From Mycocentrospora acerina (lineage: Eukaryota > Ascomycota > Dothideomycetes > Pleosporales), in contig JAKUHH010000230.1 of NCBI GenBank assembly GCA_022701365.1, positions 1-64,000 of the forward strand: a DNA stretch of 64,000 bases, given 5' to 3'. Each line of letters begins with the position of its first letter. Within the stretch, counting starts at the first letter, position 1. The notes under the pieces were generated by a model. The model was not told where the DNA came from and ran no database searches. It was given only the letters and a program-made list of their open reading frames with translations. Made by a program: the position numbers and the translations under genes. Below, in pieces: positions 23,560 through 33,108 of the stretch.

Positions 23560-24403
23560 TCAATAACTAAAACAATACTTTACCAATTTATTCACGGCGG
23601 AAGGGCCACCGTCCGAAAAACACGACCCGAATTGTCACTCGCTGTCGCCATCAGCCAAGAATAAGCTGAACTCACTCAATAGTGAACTGCGCCCGCTAGT
23701 GAGACTACGATTGAAAATGGATATGAGGCTTGGAGATCATTTCCCCCAGTCAGCTGCGCACTCGAAGCGCTGCATGTGGCGCGGATTAGCTTAGAGCAGT
23801 AGAATCCTTGTATGAAGGAGCAGTTGAAAAGGCGGTGCCCGATCTGAAGGGGCGTGGTGTTTGCGCCAGCCACTTGTGGCCGGAACTTTTAGCCCATAAT
23901 TGTCTCGTAACCGAATTCCCGTAGTCGTACAGGGGCAAATTGGACAACTGAAGCTAAATCATAGAATGCACGATGTACCATGCAAGAATTCCGAGCATAC
24001 GGTGCGTGCTAGAGCTTGTCAGTCGATCGCTATCTGAGGTTGACGGGACCCGTTGGCGCCAGGGCCTCAACCCCAGACTTGGCAGGAAGGCTCAGGTATC
24101 GCCATTAATAGGGCGGATGTCAAAGAGCCGAGATACCAACACATCAGCGACTAACACAGCCTCGCTTTGAAATTCGTCTAAACAAAGCTTGCGCTTATTC
24201 ATAAATAATCCAATAGTAAAGAATCCAAATAGCTTACTTGAGAAATAAGCAAACGCCTGGCGCTAAATAAAGGATGACCCGATTACAACACTAACTGACA
24301 CTGACTGCTGACCGCTGACCGCTCTTAATACAACAGGACGAAATAACCAATACGACGCCTCCCACGTGCAGGGCAAAAAAAAAACGGTAATCGAACAGTC
24401 ATC
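23560..24403. other. Intergenic, no gene seen
   Basis: Between the cupin promoter and the 3' end of the acidic unknown gene. A GC-rich patch near 24040-24120 stands out from AT-rich flanks but has no open frame or repeat structure I can recognise. Confidence 0.5.
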
Positions 24404-25303
24404 CTAGTACTCAGAGTCAAACTCAACATCCATTGAGTCCTCCGAGCCCCTCCAAAAGGGAAGCTCGTCCAAGGTGAATGCATCATCACTAGGGATGGAG
24501 GGCGGACCTTTCGAATGCATTACTATCCCCTCTTCTGGCTCTTCAACTTCCAGGATATTGTTCGTGTTCGCAACGCCTTTGTCTTCGAAGATGAGCGATC
24601 CTCGCCTGTCAAAGGCCCCACGTATACGGCGACGAAGTCGGCGAGCAGTTGGGTCGACATCGTCCAGAGGGTCGTTATCAGAGAAGCTGCTGTCGCCTTC
24701 GACGCTCTGACTGTGGGTGCGCTTGAAGACGCCTGCACTCCATCGCTTCTTCTTGCGCCTGTAGATGCGTTCTCTTTCCTCCTCGTCTGAAGACGTTTCT
24801 TCCAAGATCAATTCTTTCAGCTTGTCAATGACTTCAAGTTTTACCCCGCTTCTATCACTCTTCGCGTCTTCGACATTGTCTGGCTGCACGACTTCAATGC
24901 TGCAGTCATGATCCGAATCGCTATCCAGCTCCTCGAGTATAAAATCGGCCTCTTCTACCCGACGCATGGGTTTTTCATCGTCCTGGTCACTTTCGTCCTC
25001 GGACTCGTCTTCGCCTTCGGACTCTCGAGGGGTTGCGTAGATGCGTCCAGAAGCGGACGATGGGCGTGACGACGGCTCGAACGACTGAGGGCGCGTGAAT
25101 TTGAATTGGTGACCTTGCCCTGTTGGTTCAATGAACTCCAGTGGTGGGGTGTGAGCGAATTTTGGGGCGCTCATGCGACTGGGAAAAGGAGATGTGCCGC
25201 TCGCCTGAGACGGATAGAGAATATAGTTGTGTCCGCCAGGCGTCATTGGGGGTGAGGTTGGATGGCTTTTGAGCACAGCCGGTGTTTGGTGGTATGTTGC
25301 CAT
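24404..25303 (-). CDS. Acidic low-complexity fungal protein of unknown function, 299 aa
   Basis: Single exon. I do not recognise a named domain. The first ~90 residues are rich in Pro, Ser and Thr. Residues ~95-112 are an acidic run of Glu, Asp and Ser. A central region has SDSDHD and a LKELILEETSSDEEE helix, followed by a strongly basic patch (RRKKKR). The C-terminal third looks most constrained: a double-arginine block (ARRLRRRIRG), RGSLIFEDKG, NTNNILEVEEPEEG, PPSIPSDDAFTLDELPFW and an acidic end in DSEY. Such a motif-like C-terminus with disordered acidic and basic blocks suggests a nuclear or nucleic-acid-associated protein; that is inference. Head-to-head with COP1 across 1.16 kb. Confidence 0.75.
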   Translation of the reverse strand: MATYHQTPAVLKSHPTSPPMTPGGHNYILYPSQASGTSPFPSRMSAPKFAHTPPLEFIEPTGQGHQFKFTRPQSFEPSSRPSSASGRIYATPRESEGEDESEDESDQDDEKPMRRVEEADFILEELDSDSDHDCSIEVVQPDNVEDAKSDRSGVKLEVIDKLKELILEETSSDEEERERIYRRKKKRWSAGVFKRTHSQSVEGDSSFSDNDPLDDVDPTARRLRRRIRGAFDRRGSLIFEDKGVANTNNILEVEEPEEGIVMHSKGPPSIPSDDAFTLDELPFWRGSEDSMDVEFDSEY

Positions 25304-26465
25304 GGAGTGAATAATGTCGTGGTGTTCACCGGATCAGTTGCGTCAGACAGGCGATGTAGCCAATGATGTTCTGATTCAGGATTTAATGGACTCAGGGTAT
25401 CAGAGTCCGACGGTCGAGTCTAGTTTTGAATATGCGGAAGAAGAGGTTTGCGGACAATATCATTCTGGAGGTGATTTGGAGGGCTCAACTGACAAAGCTA
25501 AGCGGCGAGTGGTGGAACGGAGAGATGGAGAGCTTTACAAGTCAGACCCTGCGACGCCCTGGGCTTATCGTGCAGGTCAGGCGAAGATCTTATAGGCGGC
25601 AATGCAGGAAGGGCAGCTTGCAGGACGAAGAAGCCACAAAGCGCAAGTCAGTTGGGGAGCAGCGGTGCGGTCTCGTCGAATGGCAACGGGTGAGGGAAGA
25701 AGGAGTACTGGAGGAGGCAGGCCTGAGGAAGTCACAATTCCTCTGTGCGGGACGTCGCCAATTATTCACCCGCGTTTCAGTCTTTAATGAGCTGGCGGCC
25801 GCGCTGCGGATGCAGCTTGCAAAAGTGCCTGCTCGCCATGATGCCCGATGCTGCCCACGATATGTGGTCGCGAACTGCTAGTTGCAGCGTGAACTGGCAA
25901 AGCCGTTCGCCACGCAGCCAATGACGGCAGCGGCTCAGATTGCAACACGCATGGCGGGTGGGTTGCGCTGGCATTTACGGGCGACTGTTGGTGAGAGGTC
26001 TGCAGCGGGGCATCGATGCATGAGGCCAGGCCAAAAGCAGCGGAGCGCACGCAGCAACAGGCAAAATTGGAGCGGCTCCGGCGGGATGCGGCTCTGCTGA
26101 TGGGCAAGAGCGAGCTCGACGAGTTTAGCAAATTCGCGTGGTGGGCCTCAGGCTCGCGGCACGACGTTTGCAGAGGGCGGCGGGCGGCGGCCAGGAGGCG
26201 ACGTGAGGGACCCCGTCACGTGCGGGCATGCGGGGCTGCGGCGCTAGGGCCGGACGGGGCAAGCGGCGTTTCTTCTGGAACTCGCTGCGTGGACACATTG
26301 ATTGAACACAGCCAGAGCAGCTCGCAGAGGCAGCAGCGCCAGCATAATCCACAACACCGTGTCCCTTTGCGTCTGCCCGTCCCCTGCCGCCTCTGCTGCC
26401 CCCGTCTCCTGCATTGAGAGCACTCCAGGCACCTGTGAAGCTGCGGCTTCGTCCCCAATTCCACC
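25304..26465. other. Divergent promoter region of the acidic protein gene and COP1
   Basis: 1.16 kb, GC-rich towards COP1. Several overlapping open frames on both strands (for example 25426..25881 and 26125..26687) look like chance frames in GC-rich DNA: they have no domain and overlap each other. No gene called. Confidence 0.5.
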
Positions 26466-29400
26466 ATGTCGTCCACCCCGAGCATGTTGACCAAGGCACG
26501 CTGCTCCCTGCCCACGCGCTGTGCCCGCCTGCTGACCGCACCCAGTTCGAGTCCAAGTCGTCACGGGCCAAGGGCATCGCCTTCCACCCCAAGAGGTACC
26601 TGCGCGCCCCCTGCACGCCCACGCCCTCGCTCCCCGCTGACCGCCCCGTAGGCCATGGATCCTCGTGTCGCTACACTCGTCCACCATCCAGCTATGGGAC
26701 TACCGCATGGGCACCCTGATCGACCGCTTCGAAGAACACGACGGGCCGGTCCGCGGCGTCGACTTCCACAAGACGCAGCCATTGTGAGCATCCATGCCGA
26801 CTCGCGCAGGGCAGGCAGAGCTGTATACTGAGACAAGGGCAGGTTCGTCTCTGGCGGCGACGACTACAAGATCAAGGTCTGGTCATACCAGACCCGGCGA
26901 TGCTTGTTCACACTCAACGGCCACTTGGACTATGTCCGCACCGTCTTCTTCCACCACGAGCTCCCGTGGATAGTGAGCAGCTCCGATGACCGTAAGCGCG
27001 TAGCACACAGGCCGGCAGTGCAACTGCTAACAGCCCGCAGAGACCATCCGCATCTGGAACTGGCAGAACCGTAAGTGTCGTCTCCCATGCTCCATGACCC
27101 AGGCTAACATGAACAGGTTCATTGAGTAAGTCCCTCCGCTATCCAAACCACCCGCCTACCTAACTCCTCCCAGTCTGCACCATGACTGGCCACAACCACT
27201 ACACCATGTGCGCACAGTTCCACCCCAAGGAAGACCTCATCGTTTCCGCCTCGCTCGACCAGTCTGTCCGCGTCTGGGATATCTCCGGCTTGAGGAAGAA
27301 GCACTCCGCCCCAACGTCTATGAACTTTGAGGACCAGATGTCACGCGCGAATCAGAACCAGGCAGACATGTTTGGAAACACAGACGCTGTCGTCAAATTT
27401 GTTTTGGAGGGCCATGACCGTGGTGTGAACTGGGTCGCATTCCACCCCACACTCCCATTGATCGTTTCTGCCGGCGACGACCGCTTGGTGAAATTGTGGA
27501 GGATGTCAGAGACAAAGGCTTGGGAGGTGGACACATGTCGAGGACACTTCCAGAACGCGTCTGCGTGTCTGTTCCACCCTCATCAGGATTTAATACTTTC
27601 CGTGGGCGAGGACAAGACCATTCGCGTCTGGGATCTGAACAGGCGGACATCTGTCCAGTCTTTCAAGAGGGAGAATGATCGATTTTGGGTCATTGCGGCG
27701 CATCCAGAAATCAACTTGTTCGCGGCTGGCCACGACAATGGAGTTATGGTCTTCAAGCTCGAGCGTGAGCGTCCTGCATCCTCCGTCTATCAAAACAACC
27801 TTTTCTACATCACCAAAGAGAAGCATGTACGATCGTACGATTTCCAGAAGAACATTGAATCGCCATCCATGCTTTCGTTGAAGAAGCTTGGGAGCCCATG
27901 GGTACCTCCGCGGACTATGTCTTACAATGCCGCCGAACGTTCAATTCTTGTTACATCCCCAGCTGATGGCGGTACATATGAGTTGATCAGTCTTCCCCGC
28001 GATGCTTCAGGTGCGGTCGAGCCAACCGACACGAAGCGTGGCTCTGGTAACTCTGCGGTGTTTGTAGCCAGGAACAGGTTCGCAGTCTTCAACCAAGCTA
28101 ATCAGCAGATCGATATCAAGGACCTCAGCAACTCGACCACAAAAACAATCACGCCTCCGCATGGAACCATCGACATTTACTTTGGCGGTACTGGCAACCT
28201 CCTTCTGATCACTCCAACATCTGTCGTCTTGTACGACATCCAGGCCAAGAAGAACCTGGCGGAGCTCGCCGTCAATGGCGTCAAGTACGTAGTATGGTCG
28301 ACAGACGGGCTTCACGTAGCTCTTCTGAGCAAGCATAATGTCACCATTGCCACAAAGAATCTTGAACAAGTCAGCACTTTGCATGAGACAATTCGCATCA
28401 AGAGTGCAACTTGGGACGACACCGGCGTTCTCCTCTACTCTACGTTGAACCACGTCAAGTACAGTTTGATGAATGGTGACAACGGCATTGTTCGAACACT
28501 GGAACACACTGTCTACCTCGTCAGGGTCAAGGGTCGTAACATTTACTGCCTAGACAGAGCTGCCAAACCCAAGATTCTACAGATTGATCCCACCGAGTAC
28601 CGATTCAAGCTGGCTCTCGTCAAGCGGAACTACGACGAGATGTTTAACATAATTAAGAACTCAAGTCTTGTCGGCCAAAGCATCATCTCGTATCTACAGA
28701 AGAAGGGCTACCCAGAGATCGCTCTTCAATTCGTCCAGGATCCTCAGACACGATTTGAACTCGCCGTTGAATGCGGCAACCTTGAGGTAGCTGTGGAGAT
28801 GGCCAAGCAGCTCGACCGGCCCAAGCTCTGGCAACGTCTTAGCAACGAAGCTCTCGCACATGGCAACCATCAGATAGTAGAGATGACATACCAGAAGCTA
28901 CGCAACTTTGACAAGCTGTCCTTTTTGTACCTGGCAACGGGCGACCAGGACAAGTTGAAGCGTATGGCCAAGATTGCTGAGCACCGTGGGGATATGACAG
29001 CACGTTTCCAGAACTCGCTTTACCTGGGTGACGTACAGAACCGGATAGACATGTTTCAGGAGATTGATCTCTATCCGTTAGCGTACGCTACCGCCAAGGC
29101 ACATGGTCTTGATGAGCAGGCTCAATCCATATTGGAGGCAGCAGGCGTCACAGAAGATCAAATCAACGTTCCTTCGATAGGCAGCCCTCTCTCACCATCC
29201 AAACCCATTGTACCGACCTACAAGACGAACTGGCCAACCCGTGCAGCATCGTCGACTGTATTCGAGAAGGCTTTGCTTGGTGAAGATGTCAGCGGCGAAG
29301 AGCCGGCGGCTAACGGCTACGGAGACGAAGACTTGCTAGGCGAGTCAGAAGCTCCCGATGCTGCAGCTGAACTTGGAGGAGATGATGAGGAAGATGACGT

Positions 29401-30486
29401 TGGTGGTTGGGATATGGGCGATGACGGTGATGTGGAAGCAGAAGACGACTTTGTTGAAGTCGAGGGTGCAGAAGCAGGTGCCGGTAGCAGTGAAGCGGAC
29501 CTATGGGCACGCAATTCACCCTTGGCAGCAGACCATGTCGCGGCAGGTTCGTTTGAAACTGCCATGCAACTTCTCAACCGGCAGATTGGCGCCGTAAACT
29601 TCGCCCCGCTCGAAGACCGGTTCCAGGAAGTCTACCAGGCAAGTCGGACATTTTTGCCAGCGACACCCAACATGCCCTCGATTGTCAACTACGTGCGAAG
29701 AACGATTGAAGAGACAGATTCACGAAAGATCTTGCCCATCATCCCGCGAGAGTTGGAGTCTGTTCTCGCTGCTGATCTGACGGCTGGGAAACAATCATTG
29801 GTGAAGAACAAGCTCGAGGATGGTGTTGCCGCTTTCAAGAGGCTTTTGCACCTCCTGATTGTCAATGTGGTTGCTTCACAAGCAGAACTTTCCGAGGTAA
29901 GTCTGGCTGTTTGTTCATTCTAGATTTCGTTTACTGACAAGCTCTACAGGCAAAGAAGGCAATTCACACAGCCGCACAATACACGCTTGCAATGTCTATT
30001 GAACTCGAGCGTCGCGCTCTTCTTAGCGGTGCGACCGATGTGTCTGGACTTTCCGACGACAACAAGAAGCGTGTTCTCGAACTGTCTGCATACTTTACCA
30101 TTCCTGAGCTCGAAGGCCCACACAAGTCCATCCCGCTCTCGGCAGCCATGAACTTTGCGCACAAGAACAAGCAGCTCAACACGGCGCTCAACTTTGCCAA
30201 CGCGCTGCTCGACCGAACGGGCAACGCGAAGATGAAGGAGTCGGCCAAGCGGGTCAAGACTGTTGCGGAGAGGAACCCATCGGATGTGATTGAGATTGAT
30301 TTTGACCAGTTTGCCGACTTTGAAATCTGTGCAGCGAGCCACACGCCGATTTACGGAGGCAGCCCCAGCGTGGCGTGTCCATATGACGGGTCAAAGTACC
30401 ACGGCAAGTACAAGGGGACAGTGTGCAAGATCTGCGAGGTTTGCCAGCTTGGTGCGCCGGCGAGTGGGCTCAGGCTTGTTGGTTGA
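26466..30486 (+). CDS. COP1: Coatomer (COPI) alpha subunit, 1219 aa, eight exons
   Basis: Alpha-COP of the COPI coat, which returns vesicles from Golgi to ER and binds dilysine retrieval signals. Exons: 26466..26495, 26546..26595, 26652..26783, 26843..26991, 27041..27070, 27117..27125, 27174..29896 and 29950..30486 (3660 nt). Protein starts MSSTPSMLTK and continues FESKSSRAKGIAFHP, as in yeast Cop1. To make this join the first intron (26496..26545) must start with GC. Exon 6 is only 9 nt and completes QNRSLICTMTGH. The N-terminal half is WD40 repeats (HLDYVRTVFFHHELPW, SSDDQTIRIWNW, SVGEDKTIRVWDLNRR), followed by a second propeller, an alpha-solenoid (KRNYDEMFNIIK, YLATGDQDKLKRMAKIAEHRGD), an acidic linker at about 750-830, and the C-terminal domain that binds epsilon-COP with a CPYDG-to-CKIC cysteine cluster near the end. 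Length matches yeast (1201 aa). Confidence 0.96.
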
Positions 30487-30567
30487 GATAAAAGCATCAT
30501 GGGTGGTGGTTAGTTAGGCTCTAGATGGGGTGTTTTTAAAGAGACAGGGATCAAAGCATACTGCTGT

Positions 30568-30623
30568 GATGAGGTGTGATGAGATGTGATGAGATGGGAT
30601 GAGATGAGATGAGATGAAATGAG
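30568..30623. repeat. Imperfect GATGA-type microsatellite
   Basis: About ten GATG/GATGA units with substitutions, directly after the COP1 stop codon region. Confidence 0.8.
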
Positions 30624-30711
30624 TGTGTAGCTAGCTAGTTGGTAGTTGCAGGTCCACTAATGATTTTGCTGGACACCAAAATGCGAAACGATGTCACGTC
30701 CAGTCCAGTCT

Positions 30712-30748
30712 TGTATGTATGTATGTATGTATGTATGTATGTATGTAT
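30712..30748. repeat. Tetranucleotide microsatellite (TGTA)9
   Basis: Nine perfect TGTA units in the COP1-OST1 spacer. Confidence 0.95.
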
Positions 30749-31009
30749 AAATTGTACTGAATATAATCAATCAAATATACAAACAGACAAACATACTTAT
30801 TTAGTGTTCACGAACACTATAACACAACACTACACAACAAAACACGGATGGTCACTCGTTCTACATGAGACAATCTTCACAATTATGTTTTTTAAGTAAA
30901 AAAAAAAACTCCTTAATCTTGTCTTGACTTATCTTGACCTATCTTATCTTATCATATCATATCACACCATGTTTGCTTTCCTTCCTTTACGCGCTCAAGG
31001 TACATACGC

Positions 31010-31060
31010 ACTCACACTCACTCACTCACTCACACACTCACTCACACACCTACACACCTA
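31010..31060. repeat. CTCA/CACA microsatellite
   Basis: Run of CTCA units interrupted by CACA units, close to the 3' end of OST1. Confidence 0.85.
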
Positions 31061-31229
31061 CGTGGGAAGTCTTCGCAGCTGCTACAAAAAACACCAAGAC
31101 TTTTTTTCTTTCTTGCAAATTGCGCTTCTAGAGAGAAGAAAAAAAAAGTGACTACTTCCCTCCTTCCCTCCATCTCTCTGTCTGCTGTCCAAAACAAATC
31201 AAACACATACATGCTTGTACGTCAATTGC

Positions 31230-32844
31230 TTAGATTGTCTTCTTCTTCTTCTGTCCAATGCTCGTGTCAATGCTGGTCAAGACCCAGATGGCAGAGAAGA
31301 GGGCAAAGACGCCGAGGGTGATGACAATGGGTTTCCTGTAGCCAGCGGACCAGGGGTAGTCGTATGTGACAATGAGGTCCCGGTCTCTGAATTCGTCGAT
31401 GAGGTTGATGGCCGACAGGGTGAGGGCGGTGCGGCCAAGCGTGTCCATGAAGGTCTTGTGCAGGCTGACAGAGTCTTCCACGAGCGGGACTGTGGTGGAG
31501 AACTTGACGTTGGTGGCGCCCTCGGGTAGGATGACGCGCAGGTTCACGCGGCCGTATGTGATGCCCTCTGGGGAGCGGGGGCCCTCGAGGAAGGGCACGC
31601 GGAGCACGTACGTGTCGCCGGTGGCGAGCTTGCGCAGGTAGCTGGAGAGGTCGGCGTTCCAACCAACGCGGAAGCTGTACTTCCAGGCGCCGAAGATGGG
31701 GTAGCGGGGCTTCAGTTCGAGGAGAGCGCCCTTTGGTTCGGAGCGGAAGCGCGAGGTGGACACGTTGCCAATGTCGTCGGTGAAGTAGGGGTCGACGGCG
31801 CCGGGGTGCAGGAACAGGTTCAGGCCCTTGAGGGCAAAGGTGGCAGGGTTCATGTACGACTGCTTCTGCCACTCGACGCGCGAGAAGTGGTTCTTGAGCG
31901 CGGCGCCCTGATTGACGAGCCAGTAGCGCTCCTCAGAGGCGAGGTTGCCGCCCCAGTGCGAGACCTCGAGGTCACGCTCGAGAAGAGTGGCGTGCATGAC
32001 GGGGCGGGTGTACTCGTAGCGGACGGTCACGGGCTGGGCTGCGCCTGCGGGCACGTCGTTGAAGGGCCCATAGGTGAAAGTGGAGCCCTGCTTCTGGGGG
32101 TCCGCCTTGGCCTCGGCGTTGAGGTCGGCGGGGAGGGTGGTGTAGTCGGGGACATCGGTGTTGGGGAACTTGACCTTTGTCTTCTGCTTCTCCGTCACGT
32201 AGGCCGAGGGCGTGTATGCACTGAACGTGTACTGCAGGTACTGCTTGGCCGTCTGGGCGAGCTCGGCGGGGACGGGGACGAGGGACGAGAGGACCGAGTA
32301 GGAGATGGCGAGCGTCTGCTGGGCCTTGGGGGCGAGGGGCTCGGGGAGGTGGATGCGGTAGAAGTGTGTGGAGCTGGTGACGTGTTAGCTGGGGGAAGCA
32401 AGTGGCCGTGGTGTGTGCAGCAGGCAATGGCACGGGCAATGGCAATGACAATGGCAAGGGCAAGAGCAAGGGCAACGCAGTGATGGCCTACCTCTCCGTC
32501 TCCAGCCTGACAAGCTCAACCTTGAAGGTGCCCTTGTCGGCCGCCTTCTTGTCGCGCACCTCGAGGCCGCCGACGTTGGCCAGCACGGCGGCGTCAAAGG
32601 GCAGGTAGTAGGCCGACTGCGGCTTCGAGTCGATGTTCTCAATGACGACGTTGATGGTCTCGCGCGCGTAGGCCTTGTCGAGGTTGGTCGTGCGCACCAG
32701 GTTGGCGTTCTTGAAGACCTGGGGCGGCGCAAAGGAGGCGGGCAGCACCTGCGTGGACCCCAATGGCTTGGACTGCTGCAGCTCGGCGCACGCGAAGCTC
32801 GAGAGGGCCGCGAGGGAGCTGGTGAAAAGGGAGGCGGTCCGCAT
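31230..32844 (-). CDS. OST1: Oligosaccharyltransferase alpha subunit (ribophorin I), 498 aa
   Basis: Subunit of the ER complex that transfers the lipid-linked glycan to nascent proteins. Exons 32492..32844 and 31230..32373; intron 118 nt. A signal peptide (about residues 1-20, ending SFACAE) leads into the lumenal ribophorin I domain with NANLVRTTNLDKAYARE, the IHLPEPLAPKAQQTL and TFTYGPF segments, and the conserved VMHATLLERDLEVSHWGG followed by EERYWLVNQGA. One C-terminal membrane helix (VITLGVFALFSAIWVLTSI) is followed by a short cytosolic tail ending KKKKTI, which includes a KKxx ER-retrieval signal. Length is close to yeast Ost1 (476 aa). The intron carries a GGCAAT-like repeat. Head-to-head with the pseudouridine gene (264 bp between starts). 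Confidence 0.95.
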
Positions 32845-33108
32845 CGTGTGTGGCTGCCAGTCTGCCCAGTCGTCTACGACACGAGTGTGGATGGAGGGCG
32901 AGGGGGTTGCAGAGGGGGCGGCGGAGGGTGGACGGCGCCTCGAGTGCTGCGTTGCCTTGGGTTGCGTATGCGTCTGCGCGCTGATGCGTCGTGTTCACTT
33001 CCAAGCGGACCTCCGCTCCGCGCCAAGCCATCCCGCCGCAACTGAGCTCCAGCTGCAGCTTCACCCCCACCCCCACCGTGCGTCACTACCACCCCGACCT
33101 CGCCCGCC

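Larger units (their letters stand above)
30487..31229. other. Convergent 3' region rich in microsatellites
   Basis: Tail-to-tail spacer of COP1 and OST1. It contains four different short-repeat arrays (listed separately or in the findings) and no gene. Confidence 0.6.

Noticed and set aside
25314..26460. Multiple 60-165-codon frames between the acidic protein gene and COP1
   Set aside because: GC-rich DNA with frames open on both strands; they contradict each other and lack domains.
31806..32483. 225-codon plus-strand frame opposite OST1
   Set aside because: Shadow of the GC-rich third positions of OST1; Val/Gly-rich and without motifs.
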